This document shows positions 1-9,685 of a stretch of DNA of 64,000 nucleotides, piece after piece. This stretch comes from Limibacterium fermenti. Its GTDB lineage: Bacteria > Bacteroidota > Bacteroidia > Bacteroidales > Dysgonomonadaceae. Every line of letters begins with the position of its first letter. Positions within the stretch are counted from its first letter, which is position 1. The position numbers and the translations under genes are program-made. Where the stretch lies: positions 2,976,001 through 3,040,000 of the forward strand of contig NZ_CP159486.1 in NCBI RefSeq assembly GCF_041902845.1. The letters are read 5' to 3'. The notes beneath the pieces are model-generated. The model did not search any database. It saw only the letters and a program-made list of their open reading frames with translations, and was not told the origin of the DNA.

Positions 1-62
1 ATTTGTTCATTTGCATTTACTAGTCATTGTGAATATTCTAAAACAAACAACAAGAGGACCCA

Positions 63-1610
63 TTACCATCCAGGATTCTGTTTCATATTCTTATTAACGT
101 TCATTTCGGTGGCAGGGAACGGAAGTAATTCATGCTTTCCGGTTTTAAAACCCGCAGAAGCATTTTTTTGTTCATTCCAACTCACACGACCATCTTTATA
201 GAGAGCCGGTCTTTCCCGACCTCTCTGGGCCAGCACTGTCGCCGCATCCCCCCAACGAATCAAATCCTGATAACGACAACCTTCCATCCAGAGTTCTAGG
301 CGTTTTTCTTTCTTAATATCATCCATTGAAACACTTACCAAAGCCGACAATCGGGCACGGGTACGCACTTTGTTTACACATTCAACAGCTTCAGTAGCAC
401 TGCCAGCCTGAAGATTTGCTTCAGCTGCAAGCAACAACACTTCGGCATAACGCATGGCTCGGGCATTGTTAGGACAACGCAACCAATAGTAATTGATAAC
501 ATCTTCTTCATAAACCCGATATTTCCAACTGAAATAGCCAGCATTGTCAGGCATATAGGCAATCGCTCCACTCAATGAAATCCCCATATCTTCCATTTGC
601 TGATAGGTTTTAATAGAAGCATTCAAGCGATAAGTATCTCCCATGCCGACAAATGCATCGTAACTCTCTTTTGTCGGGTTGAAGAATCCCCAACCGCCAT
701 GAGAATATATTTGAGTCGGTTCATTAAAAGAAAGCATATCTCCCCTCCAATGTATATATACCCAAATCATATCACTCATGATACCGGTAGCATTGTTAGC
801 GTCGTAAACATAGTTGCTTTCAAACATGCTTTCACAGTTCGCTTCCCCCTTTGTTGTCTGGATATTTTCAAAATCAGTATAAAGTGCATATTTACCACTG
901 TTGACAACAGCATTAAGCGTAGCAGCAGCATCATTATAGTTCTTTTGATACATATAGGCCTTTCCCAACAATGCTTGCGCAAACTGTTTAGTAATGCGGT
1001 AAGTAAAAGCATCAGGATTCGCTTTTTCTTCCAAATTACCACTCTCGATAGCTTCCGTCAAATCTTGGTTGACCAATGCCCACAAAGCATTCGTATCACC
1101 ATTCGCTTGAGCATATTCGTTGGAAGCCAAAGGATGATCTACCAATGGAGGAGTACCCCAAAGACTGATCAGTTCTATGTAAGACATCGCGCGGAACACT
1201 TTTGCTTCCGCACGTGCGCGAAACTTAATATCGGAGTCTCCTTTAACATACTCTAAAACAATATTGGCAGCATAAATCACCTTGTAAAGATTGGTATATA
1301 ATGTCTTGATATGGGAAAAATCCGAATCGAACGTATAAGTCGATAAAAGTTGAGCACTTGCAGCCGTCCAGCTTTCGCCGGCCGAGTAACAATCGTCCGA
1401 GAGGAGATTCTTTAACCAGAATGCAGATTGATAAGTATCTTTCCAACTACTATAACACGCTATAATCGCTTCCTCTGCATCCGCGTCTGTTTTATAAAAA
1501 TCATCCAAAGTATTTACACCATGCTGTGAGATATCCAAGTAGTCCTCACAAGAGAAAAAAGCAGTGTAACTAATGACCAATATGCTTAATAAGATATGTT
1601 TTGTTTTCAT
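63..1610 (-). CDS. RagB/SusD-family outer-membrane glycan-binding lipoprotein
   Basis: 515 residues. The N-terminus is a lipoprotein signal with the lipobox Cys at residue 21 (AFFSC followed by EDYLDI, the usual start of mature SusD proteins). The body has TPR-like helical segments (EARAEAKVFRAMSYIELI; MRYAEVLLLAAEANLQAG), and the C-terminus carries the family signature around RLELWMEGCRYQDLIRWG and ends NMKQNPGW. SusD proteins sit on the cell surface, capping the SusC porin and handing over oligosaccharides. It is the last visible gene of an operon that starts at 10524 and lies 20 bases after susC. The ligand cannot be read from sequence; the operon's sugar enzymes suggest an uncommon pentose or its glycoside. 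Confidence 0.93.
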   Translation of the reverse strand: MKTKHILLSILVISYTAFFSCEDYLDISQHGVNTLDDFYKTDADAEEAIIACYSSWKDTYQSAFWLKNLLSDDCYSAGESWTAASAQLLSTYTFDSDFSHIKTLYTNLYKVIYAANIVLEYVKGDSDIKFRARAEAKVFRAMSYIELISLWGTPPLVDHPLASNEYAQANGDTNALWALVNQDLTEAIESGNLEEKANPDAFTYRITKQFAQALLGKAYMYQKNYNDAAATLNAVVNSGKYALYTDFENIQTTKGEANCESMFESNYVYDANNATGIMSDMIWVYIHWRGDMLSFNEPTQIYSHGGWGFFNPTKESYDAFVGMGDTYRLNASIKTYQQMEDMGISLSGAIAYMPDNAGYFSWKYRVYEEDVINYYWLRCPNNARAMRYAEVLLLAAEANLQAGSATEAVECVNKVRTRARLSALVSVSMDDIKKEKRLELWMEGCRYQDLIRWGDAATVLAQRGRERPALYKDGRVSWNEQKNASAGFKTGKHELLPFPATEMNVNKNMKQNPGW

Positions 1611-1630
1611 ATTTTCTTTTAAATTAAAGA

Positions 1631-4600
1631 TTAGAATGATACGTTTAAACCAAATACGATCTTTTTACTGGAGGGATAGGACCCCATGTCCAATCCCATC
1701 GCATTACCTGTACTGGTAAATTCCGGATCAAATCCTGGATAACCAGTAAATGTAAAAAAATCATCCAAAGAACAATAAACACGAAAATTACTAAGGTAGG
1801 TTTTTTTCAAAAGACCTTTAGGTAAAGTGTATCCTAACTGAATTTGTTTAATCTTGAAATAGGAACCATCAAATACAAATTTGGAACTCTTCAAATATTT
1901 ATCATAATTACTGGGATTAGAACGAGCATATTTTGAATTTTCACCCGTTTTTGTCCAACGTCCATCATAAAATTCTTTTATCGTATTTGCTTTCATCCGG
2001 GAAGTACGGTTATAGCCGATGAATACATCATTTCCGTGTGAACCTGAACCAAAGGCTGTAAAATCGAATCCTTTCCACGCCATTGTCAGGGTCATGCCAT
2101 AAGTAAAATCTGGTATGGCAGAACCGATTTCCGTCTGATCTGCATCTCCGATAATACCATCATCATTCAAATCCGAAAATACAGGATCGCCCGTTTGAGG
2201 ATCGATGCCGGTGCAATTGTAACCGCGCATATACCACATCGGGTACTTCTCTTCAAAATAGTTTATTACACCAATGCCCGAACTGGTTTCACTGGCGATA
2301 CGTTCCAAAGTTTCATGCAAATATGTTACTTTGTTTTTTAACGTTGCAATATTCGCTTTTACACTGTAGTTGAAATCTTTAATATTATCACGCCATGATA
2401 ATTCTAATTCAAAACCGCTATTCTTAACATTACCAGCATTCATAGGTGAAACGGTATTGCCTACAATTAAGGAAGGAGTAATGCCGGTTACAATCAAGTC
2501 TTTCGTATTCTTTTCATAATAGTCTCCACTGAAACCCAGACGATCGTTCAACATACGAAGATCGACACCGACGTCAATCTGTTCGGAAGTTTCCCACTTC
2601 AAATCATAATTTCCGGTTGCTGAAGGTAATGAGCCGATCTTATAAGACACGTCGCCAGCCATGGGATAATTGATCTTCGACAGAATGGTTGCATCATACA
2701 TATAGTCTGCCAAACCTGCAACACTCCCATTCTGTCCCCAACTTGCACGCAGTTTTAAGTGAGACACAGGTCTGACATTCTCCATAAACTTTTCATTGGA
2801 AAGGAGCCAACCTGCAGATACGGCGGGAAAATAACCCCATCGTTTTTGTAAAGGCAAAATAGAAAGGTCGGCAGCATCGGCACGAAGGGTGAATTGAACA
2901 AAATATTTGCTTGCATAGTCGTAAGATGCTCGTCCGAAATAAGATAAATTGGCATATCGGCGTTCTTCACCTCCGCTTACGGCGCGGGTTGCAGTGCCCG
3001 TTTGATAAGCAAAGTATGCATAATTGGGATTCAGTTTGGTAATCCCCAAATCAAGCTTATCCCCGGAACGGCTGCCGTTAATACCGCCTGTTACTCCGAA
3101 GGAAGTGTTAGAAGAGTAAGACATTCCAACCATAGCGTTTACGTTGTGTTTATCGGCAAACGTCCGGGTGTAGTTCGCAAAGTTTTCCCACTGCCAGTAA
3201 GTAGCGTTAGAACTCGAAGCATCTACAGACACATAGTCTTGGTAAAGATCGGAGCAAGTAATATTAGGCATTACATAGCCGTAAGAATTGTGGTAAGCAT
3301 ACCGATACCCCAGACGTGAAGTAACAACAATCTCCTTTATAGGATTAAAATCCAGATAAGTAGAACCACTAAATACAAAACCGTCTCTCTTAGTCAGGCC
3401 ACGGTCTCTCATGATGTATGGGTTGATATTATTGGAGTCGCCATAAGGAGAGATGGAATAGTAATCTCCATTAGCATCCTTAAGTAAAGTATGCCCTGCG
3501 TTCCTATAACCGATCATCGTATCGGGTAACTTCTCAGGGGAATAGGTTACGGGAGTTAATGGGTCCAGTTGAATGGCAGATAACATGAGAGAATTCGTTG
3601 CAGAGGCTTCACTCACAGACTGCACGTGATACCGGGAGAATGTGTTATTTGTAGAAAACTTTAACCAGTCCTTTATTTTATAATCAGCATTCACCGTACC
3701 AGTAATACGGTCAAAAACATCCTTATTTCCTATAATCGGCCCATTATTGTTCAGGTAAGAGAGCGAAGCAAATAGCGAACTGATTTCATTGGCATTCTGG
3801 AAATTAATGTTGTGACGCTGCATCATGGATGCTGCAAACGTTTCGTTCATCCAGTCGGTATCGGTTTTACCATCCCAATACCGGTCTATTGTTTCCTGAG
3901 GAATAAGATTCCCTTCCGTCATATAGTTGATATATTCCCGTGCATTCAAAACTTTTGGAGTAAGCCCCAAACTCTGGGATGACAACTGAAAATCATACGT
4001 AATCCGGCTAATTCCTTTCTTTGCCTTTCTGGTGGTAATTAATACCACGCCGTTACCAGCCTGGGCGCCATAAATAGCAGCGGAAGCAGCATCTTTTAAG
4101 ACTTCTATACTCTCGATGTCATTGGGATCCAGATTACTGATATCAGTAGTACGCAACCCATCCACAACATACAACGGATCCGAACTGGCATTACTGCTAT
4201 AACCACGAATACGAATAGATGGATTAGCTCCAGGAGCTGCTGATGAAGAAATAACCTGTATACCAGCCGTCTTTCCTTGTAAAGCTTGTTCCACATTAGT
4301 AATGGTTCGATTCTGTATATCTTCTGATTTTACAGAAGTTATAGATCCCGTTACAGAACTTCTCTTTTGTACACCATAGCCAACTACCACAACTTCCTCT
4401 AAAGCTGCGATATCTTCTTTCATCGTAATATTGATTATACTTTCAGACGCAGTTCTTTCCTGAGTAATATAACCAATGTAAGAATAAACAATCATTGCAC
4501 CTTCATGTACCTGTAAGGAATAATTGCCCTCAAGATCAGTCATCATACCATTTGTAGTACCTTTCTCAAGTACATTTACGCCAATCATCGGTTCATTAAG

Positions 4601-4726
4601 TTCATCAACAATTTTACCAGACACGACTATTTGTTTTTGTCCAAAAACAGACGTCATGCCTACCAAAAGGAGGAATAGTAAAGTCATTAGACTTTTCTGT
4701 CCAATTTTTATTACAATCGTTTTCAT
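1631..4726 (-). CDS. SusC/RagA-family TonB-dependent outer-membrane transporter
   Basis: 1031 residues, normal for SusC. A signal peptide ends near residue 30 (SVFGQ). A carboxypeptidase-regulatory-like domain follows at about 33-95 (VSGKIVDELNEPMIGVNV...GNYSL). The plug starts with the SusC signature EEVVVVGYGVQKRSSVTGSI and includes DPLYVVDG and NDIESIEVLKDAASAAIYG. The rest is a beta barrel ending KKIVFGLNVSF, with a terminal aromatic. It imports oligosaccharides using TonB energy, together with the SusD at 63-1610. It begins 36 bases after the permease gene, so it belongs to the catabolic operon rather than to a separate transport unit. This implies that the pathway sugar, or a glycoside of it, is the ligand. 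Confidence 0.94.
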   Translation of the reverse strand: MKTIVIKIGQKSLMTLLFLLLVGMTSVFGQKQIVVSGKIVDELNEPMIGVNVLEKGTTNGMMTDLEGNYSLQVHEGAMIVYSYIGYITQERTASESIINITMKEDIAALEEVVVVGYGVQKRSSVTGSITSVKSEDIQNRTITNVEQALQGKTAGIQVISSSAAPGANPSIRIRGYSSNASSDPLYVVDGLRTTDISNLDPNDIESIEVLKDAASAAIYGAQAGNGVVLITTRKAKKGISRITYDFQLSSQSLGLTPKVLNAREYINYMTEGNLIPQETIDRYWDGKTDTDWMNETFAASMMQRHNINFQNANEISSLFASLSYLNNNGPIIGNKDVFDRITGTVNADYKIKDWLKFSTNNTFSRYHVQSVSEASATNSLMLSAIQLDPLTPVTYSPEKLPDTMIGYRNAGHTLLKDANGDYYSISPYGDSNNINPYIMRDRGLTKRDGFVFSGSTYLDFNPIKEIVVTSRLGYRYAYHNSYGYVMPNITCSDLYQDYVSVDASSSNATYWQWENFANYTRTFADKHNVNAMVGMSYSSNTSFGVTGGINGSRSGDKLDLGITKLNPNYAYFAYQTGTATRAVSGGEERRYANLSYFGRASYDYASKYFVQFTLRADAADLSILPLQKRWGYFPAVSAGWLLSNEKFMENVRPVSHLKLRASWGQNGSVAGLADYMYDATILSKINYPMAGDVSYKIGSLPSATGNYDLKWETSEQIDVGVDLRMLNDRLGFSGDYYEKNTKDLIVTGITPSLIVGNTVSPMNAGNVKNSGFELELSWRDNIKDFNYSVKANIATLKNKVTYLHETLERIASETSSGIGVINYFEEKYPMWYMRGYNCTGIDPQTGDPVFSDLNDDGIIGDADQTEIGSAIPDFTYGMTLTMAWKGFDFTAFGSGSHGNDVFIGYNRTSRMKANTIKEFYDGRWTKTGENSKYARSNPSNYDKYLKSSKFVFDGSYFKIKQIQLGYTLPKGLLKKTYLSNFRVYCSLDDFFTFTGYPGFDPEFTSTGNAMGLDMGSYPSSKKIVFGLNVSF

Positions 4727-4762
4727 TTGAAATAATTTTGGGTTAATTTTAAATTAAATAAA

Positions 4763-5779
4763 TCAGTTAGAAAGGGTTATAAACACTAATCCTATTACAA
4801 ACATCACAAACATAGTTGCAATTAGAGGTACAGTACCCTTGGGGGCGCCTTTGAATTCTTTCCAAACAAAGAAACCCCAAACCATCGCTACGACAGGCGA
4901 TGCATTACTCAACGCATAAGATATGGCAGGATTGGCAGCCCCTGATCCCATAAAGCTGACGACCATGCCACTCATCCAAATAAAACCGCCCAACATCCCT
5001 ATGAGGTGTGTGCGAACATCACCTTTCAGATAATCTTTCATTGTTACCTTATGCCCTTGTACCGGATGGTTCATTGCAAAGGTGTTGAAAACGGGAGTAC
5101 TGATGAGTACCCCTACAGCGAAACAAAATACACCCATATAGGGAGTTAATGTCCCTGTTCCGCCAGTAATATATTGCGGATCAATGGATTTAACCACCAG
5201 CCCATAAAAGAACATGATAGACAATCCCGCAATAATAGCCAGCAAAATGCCTTTTTTGGGCGTGGATGCCTTGCTGGCCGACATCTTTCCATAAGCTTTA
5301 CCACAAATATAGATAGCAGCCACAATGATTACAACGCCTATCCAAAGCAACGCTTGGTTACCCGGATAAACTTCTCCTGCAAGAGAAATAAGTAAATAAT
5401 TAAAGATAATACCGCCTATCCAGGCCAAACCGCCGCCAATAGGGAACCCTATCGACATACCGGCGACAGCGATGGCTGCTGTAAGGAAGATGTTGCCAAA
5501 GTTCCACACGATACCTCCTAACAGAGCATATTTAATACTGCCCCAGTCCATCGCTGCAATATCTTCAAAGAAAGTACGTCCTTCCTCTCCCAAACTACCC
5601 AATGTTAAGGCTCCCACGAGAGCTGTTACAAAAAGGCCGACGGTTAAATCCCAATAGAATAGCTCGAAACTCCAGTTTTTCAACGCCACCATTTTCTGTG
5701 TGTTGGCCCACGAACCCCAGCAGAGACAACAATAGACACAACATAAAATAGCTAAAAAATAATTATCGACAAGTACCAT
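4763..5779 (-). CDS. DMT-superfamily inner-membrane sugar permease (GRP/ureide-permease-like)
   Basis: 338 residues with about ten hydrophobic segments and the opening motif CWGSWANTQK, which I associate with the glucose/rhamnose/ureide branch of the drug-metabolite transporter superfamily. Internal Gly-rich membrane stretches (GGIVWNFGNIFLTAAI; SIGFPIGGGLAWIGG) fit that fold. It probably carries the free monosaccharide across the inner membrane after periplasmic hydrolysis. It lies between the isomerase gene (30-base gap) and susC (36-base gap), so it is co-transcribed with the pathway. Database labels such as multidrug permease are common for this group, but the neighbourhood favours a sugar. 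The substrate is inferred from context only. Confidence 0.75.
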   Translation of the reverse strand: MVLVDNYFLAILCCVYCCLCWGSWANTQKMVALKNWSFELFYWDLTVGLFVTALVGALTLGSLGEEGRTFFEDIAAMDWGSIKYALLGGIVWNFGNIFLTAAIAVAGMSIGFPIGGGLAWIGGIIFNYLLISLAGEVYPGNQALLWIGVVIIVAAIYICGKAYGKMSASKASTPKKGILLAIIAGLSIMFFYGLVVKSIDPQYITGGTGTLTPYMGVFCFAVGVLISTPVFNTFAMNHPVQGHKVTMKDYLKGDVRTHLIGMLGGFIWMSGMVVSFMGSGAANPAISYALSNASPVVAMVWGFFVWKEFKGAPKGTVPLIATMFVMFVIGLVFITLSN

Positions 5780-5809
5780 AATTTCTATTTATTTTCACGG
5801 TCTAAATCT

Positions 5810-7234
5810 CTATTCATGAACATATAAATCCCATCCCAAATAGTTTTCGATGGCCTCGCTTACAATATCTTTGACATCGTTTCGAACCATCGCTACATGA
5901 TGTTCAAAACCATTTTTGCAAATGTATCTCATCAAAGTCTGTAAATTGTTTACTTGGGTAACGGCAATACATCCGTCCATTCCGTAGGGATCATCTGTAA
6001 TCTCACCCGTACCTAAATAAGCTTTGATGCAACCTTTCGTATCATCAGTAGAAATACGGAAAAAAGTAAAATCTCCTTTGCTCACCTTGCCATATACCGC
6101 ACCAAAAGTATTTATCTTGCCGAGGGTACGTCCCAAAACACCCAACGTTCCAAGTCTTAAATCATTGCTAACGAAAGATTTTGGGAAATTGCCACAGTGA
6201 GTACATACGCACTTATTGCGATCTTCCGCAAAATTGTTATTCCAATCGAGCAATGCAGAGGGTTCTTTTGTTGCCAATGTCAGGGCATACATGGAAACTG
6301 CTCCCGCGATATCGACCTCGCAAGCTGCGGGAAGTAGCTTTTCACTCAGCATACTCATTGTGACACACGCAGCACAACCATAATTCTGCTCCAAAGAATC
6401 CCAACATTGAATCGCAACAGCATCTATTTGATTGACTTCAATCCAGCGTTCTACGGCTACTCCGAATTTACCCTGCAGTACTAATTTGTCACTATATTCG
6501 TCCGGCACCGTTGCATAATTCCGAATTTTCTTCAACTCATTCTGTAAATCAACATCGGTATCTTCAATCTTACGGGCTGCTCCGAGAATCTCGGAGAGAT
6601 CAACCGGTACGACGGTAATTCCACTCTTCTGCAATAATTTCTCCGAAGCGCGTACCGTCTGAAAACCGGCCGGACGAGTACCAATGGCTCCTATTCGGGC
6701 ATGCCGCAACCCATTTACAACACGGCAAATTCCCGCGAATTTATTGATATCTTCAGCCAATAAATCAGAATAAATCGAATACGTATGCAGACTTGTATTT
6801 GTAAAAGGAAGACCATATTGATACAAGTTATTACAAACAGAAATCTTACCACAGAAAGCATCTCGACGATTGTCTAGATCGACTTTATCATTTTCATCAT
6901 CACAAGCTTGTACCAAAATCGGAACATTCAAATCGGCAACACTGATAGCATTGATAATGCCGATTTCAAACCCGAAATTGGGCAACGACACTATAATCCC
7001 ATCAATATATTCACGGTTTTCACGAAATAACGCCGCACACATCAGTCCATCTTCCCGTGTTTCAATACTGCTACTGCCCGTAGGTGTAGCATCTTCCGGG
7101 AGAATTACATAATCATAACCTTCATCCGTAATAGTCTTCAGCAACTGTTTACGAACATCTTTAGCTAACTCAGAATTAAAATAAGCTCGTGTCCCGATAA
7201 TTATACCAAAACACATTTTTCCATTGTTTTTCAT
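5810..7234 (-). CDS. L-fucose/L-arabinose-isomerase-family protein, probable aldose-ketose isomerase
   Basis: 474 residues. The N-terminal half has the Rossmann-like pattern of FucI/AraA proteins (FGIIIGTRAYF; GIIVSLPNFG). The C-terminal half carries the family's metal-site context: AACEVDIAGAVSMYAL, then DWNNNF and CVCTHCGNFPKSF, with acidic and His residues suited to Mn binding. Family members interconvert aldoses and ketoses. It is smaller than classical FucI (about 590 residues) and close in size to the COG2407-type relatives. It starts 14 bases after the kinase gene. Its product should be the ketose phosphorylated by that kinase. D-apiose to D-apulose would fit the operon, but I recall the characterised apiose isomerase only vaguely and cannot say it belongs to this family. 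Sulfoquinovose isomerisation is an alternative. Confidence 0.75.
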   Translation of the reverse strand: MKNNGKMCFGIIIGTRAYFNSELAKDVRKQLLKTITDEGYDYVILPEDATPTGSSSIETREDGLMCAALFRENREYIDGIIVSLPNFGFEIGIINAISVADLNVPILVQACDDENDKVDLDNRRDAFCGKISVCNNLYQYGLPFTNTSLHTYSIYSDLLAEDINKFAGICRVVNGLRHARIGAIGTRPAGFQTVRASEKLLQKSGITVVPVDLSEILGAARKIEDTDVDLQNELKKIRNYATVPDEYSDKLVLQGKFGVAVERWIEVNQIDAVAIQCWDSLEQNYGCAACVTMSMLSEKLLPAACEVDIAGAVSMYALTLATKEPSALLDWNNNFAEDRNKCVCTHCGNFPKSFVSNDLRLGTLGVLGRTLGKINTFGAVYGKVSKGDFTFFRISTDDTKGCIKAYLGTGEITDDPYGMDGCIAVTQVNNLQTLMRYICKNGFEHHVAMVRNDVKDIVSEAIENYLGWDLYVHE

Positions 7235-7248
7235 CTTTAAAATATTAT

Positions 7249-8730
7249 TTAGTTTAGTATTCTATTCACAGCTTCATGCCAACCTACATCTAATACTTCT
7301 ACCTTCTTCTTATCCATTTTAGGGGAAAAGTATTTTTTGGAATTAAACAAATTGGCTATATCCTTAAAATTATTCCAAATATTGCGGGCTAGTCCATTCA
7401 TAATGACGGCTCCCAAAACTGAGGCATTTTCTATATCAGAGCATCTTATAGTTGTCTGTAATATATCAGCTTGGAATTGCATCAATAAATGATTTTTAGT
7501 CGGTCCTCCATCCACTCGGAGTTCTCTCAAAGATATACCGGCCTTATCGGACATCAGACTTACCAAATCTTTAATCTGATAGGCTATCGATTCAAGAGCC
7601 GCACGCAGGACAATATTTTTTTCGGTCTTCAAAGTCATTCCCAAAATAGCCGCTTTTGCATCTGCACGCCACCATGGAGCCCCTAACCCTGCAAATGCAG
7701 GTACAAGGTAGACTCCTTGGGTATCTTCAACTTTTGATGCTAACTCTTCTATTTGGTCAGGAGAATCAATTAACTTCAAGTTCTCAACAATCCACTTAAT
7801 GGTAGCGCCTGTACAATGGATATTCCCTTCGAAAGCATAATAAATTTTCCCTAAAGCAGCGAAACCAATAGTAGTAACCAGCCCTTTTGGAGCTACCGCC
7901 GGGGCTTCTCCAATATTCAGCATAATAGATGACCCTGTACCGTAAGTTGCTTTACCCAATCCTGCTTCAAAACACATCTGGCCCACTAAAGCTCCATGAG
8001 AATCTCCTATAACTCCTGCAATTTGAATTGGGTTTTTAAACAAATTATTTATTGTCGTTCGACCAAAGACTGAATCACAGGCCATTATACGAGGCATCAT
8101 GCTGCGGGGAATAGTGAATAATTCAAGTAATGTGTCATCCCAATCCAATGTGTACAAATTAAGAAGTAGTGTTCGGGAAGCGTTTGTATAATCTGTTAGA
8201 TGTTCTTTACCTTCTGTCAGTTTCCAAATCAACCAGGAATCAATTGTACCTAATAGCAATTCTCCTCTTTCGGCCATTTCACGTGCATCCTTCACATTAT
8301 CGAGTATCCATTTTACCCCACTTGCAGAAAAGTAAGGATCGAGCAGCAAACCGGTTCTTTCTTGAACAACCTTATCGTATCCCCTAGCTTTTAGATCTTT
8401 ACAAATATCGGTACCACGCAAACATTGCCAAACCACGGCATGATATATAGGCTTTCCGGTATTCTTGTTCCACACAACCACCGTCTCGCGCTGATTAGTT
8501 ATGGCAAGGGAATAAGTACAATTCTCTTCTCCTTTTTCTTTTATCAGACAAGCTATCGCTGTCAGGACATTCTGATAAATCTCTTCCGCATCATGTTCTA
8601 CCCATCCTGTTTGAGGATAATATTGTTGATGAGGTATATCCACCTCTCTTAACAACACAAGCTCCTCACTGAATAATACAGCTTTTGTGGTAGAGGTACT
8701 TTGATCTATCGCAATTATTTTTTGTCTCAT
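7249..8730 (-). CDS. FGGY-family carbohydrate kinase, glycerol-kinase-like with altered substrate pocket
   Basis: 493 residues. The overall sequence is glycerol-kinase-like: AIDQSTSTTKAVLF at the N-terminal phosphate loop, GWVEHDAEEI, ITNQRET (R81, E82), DPYFS (Y133), TDYTNASRTLLLN. These align with the E. coli GlpK glycerol ligands Arg83, Glu84 and Tyr135. The fourth ligand pair, Asp245-Gln246 in GlpK (GDQQ), reads D243-S244 here (GDSHGAL), and the WQCRRT motif reads WQCLRGT. I therefore doubt that glycerol is the substrate. It lies 4 bases after the transketolase C-subunit gene and 14 before the isomerase, so the likely role is ketose kinase of the pathway, with D-apulose as the leading candidate. 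No glycerol facilitator or glycerol-3-phosphate dehydrogenase gene is nearby. Confidence 0.82.
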   Translation of the reverse strand: MRQKIIAIDQSTSTTKAVLFSEELVLLREVDIPHQQYYPQTGWVEHDAEEIYQNVLTAIACLIKEKGEENCTYSLAITNQRETVVVWNKNTGKPIYHAVVWQCLRGTDICKDLKARGYDKVVQERTGLLLDPYFSASGVKWILDNVKDAREMAERGELLLGTIDSWLIWKLTEGKEHLTDYTNASRTLLLNLYTLDWDDTLLELFTIPRSMMPRIMACDSVFGRTTINNLFKNPIQIAGVIGDSHGALVGQMCFEAGLGKATYGTGSSIMLNIGEAPAVAPKGLVTTIGFAALGKIYYAFEGNIHCTGATIKWIVENLKLIDSPDQIEELASKVEDTQGVYLVPAFAGLGAPWWRADAKAAILGMTLKTEKNIVLRAALESIAYQIKDLVSLMSDKAGISLRELRVDGGPTKNHLLMQFQADILQTTIRCSDIENASVLGAVIMNGLARNIWNNFKDIANLFNSKKYFSPKMDKKKVEVLDVGWHEAVNRILN

Positions 8731-8734
8731 AATA

Positions 8735-9685
8735 TTAAGTTTTTATAAACAATGGGGTATTCCAATTAAGAAAGTCTAAGGCAGCATTAAAAATGCCCGT
8801 TTTATCTAATCCGTAATAGGCGAAAATTTCAGAAGATTTAGCATGTATCACATTCTCATCGGGTATGCCTATGATTTTAACAGGCACAGGCGTTTCAGAA
8901 ATAGCCTCCGTGACAATGCTTCCTAATCCTCCGCATTGACTATGCTCTTCAACGGTAATAATCTTCCTCGTCTCTGCGGCGGCCTTTAAAATGACATCTT
9001 TATCATAAGGTTTAATAAAAGCCATATCTATTACACGAGCTTCAATGCCTCTTTGGCGTAACATGAGGCCGGCCTGATAAGCATGATAAACAGTTTCTCC
9101 TGTCCCTATAATTGTCAAGTCATTTCCACCCAACAGCGTATTAGCTTTACCAAATGTAAACTCGAAATTATCATCTTCATAAACATCAGGCACAGCAGCA
9201 CGTCCCACTCGAATATACACGGGTTCCGAATAATTGGCCAACAGTTCTACAAGTTTTTTAGTCTGACGTGCATCACAGGGCATAACCACATTCATTCCGG
9301 GAAAAGTGCGCATAACGGCAATATCGTGCAAACTGTGATGTGTAGCTCCTAAAGCTCCATAAGCAACTCCCCCGCTTACTCCTAATAATTTTACACTATT
9401 CTGACTATATGCCAAATCAATTTTAACTTGCTCCAAACTACGAGTCGTATAAAAGCAAGCAGGTCCGCACAAAAATACTTTTTTGCCGCTATGAGCCAAT
9501 CCAGCAGATATACCGACTGCATTCTGTTCAGCGATGCCGCATTCCACAAATTGCAATGGCAATTCTTTTGCGAACTCATCGAGCGTCACTGACCCCCTCG
9601 CATCAGTAGTTACAGCCACAATCTCTTTGTCTACACGGGCTAATTTCAGTAAAGTCTCTGTGAAGACTTTTCTACAAGCTATCAT
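8735..9685 (-). CDS. Transketolase, C-terminal subunit (pyrimidine-binding and C-terminal domains)
   Basis: 316 residues. The pyrimidine-binding domain contains the catalytic Glu in FVECGIAEQNAVGIS (E53), which activates the thiamine diphosphate cofactor. YGALGATHHSLHDIAVMR supplies the His-rich substrate region, and the transketolase C-terminal domain starts near residue 185 (GNDLTIIGTGETVYHA). It forms one enzyme with the N-terminal subunit; the two genes overlap by four bases (ATGA), which should couple their translation. Split transketolases are common in dedicated catabolic operons, including the apulose-4-phosphate transketolase AptAB described in Bacteroidales (named from memory). With a kinase and isomerase adjacent, it probably moves a glycolaldehyde unit from the phosphorylated ketose to glyceraldehyde 3-phosphate. 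Confidence 0.9.
   Translation of the reverse strand: MIACRKVFTETLLKLARVDKEIVAVTTDARGSVTLDEFAKELPLQFVECGIAEQNAVGISAGLAHSGKKVFLCGPACFYTTRSLEQVKIDLAYSQNSVKLLGVSGGVAYGALGATHHSLHDIAVMRTFPGMNVVMPCDARQTKKLVELLANYSEPVYIRVGRAAVPDVYEDDNFEFTFGKANTLLGGNDLTIIGTGETVYHAYQAGLMLRQRGIEARVIDMAFIKPYDKDVILKAAAETRKIITVEEHSQCGGLGSIVTEAISETPVPVKIIGIPDENVIHAKSSEIFAYYGLDKTGIFNAALDFLNWNTPLFIKT

Noticed and set aside
7249..8730. Plain glycerol catabolism
   Set aside because: The glycerol-binding Gln is replaced and no glpF or glpD lies nearby; the transketolase and isomerase point to a sugar.
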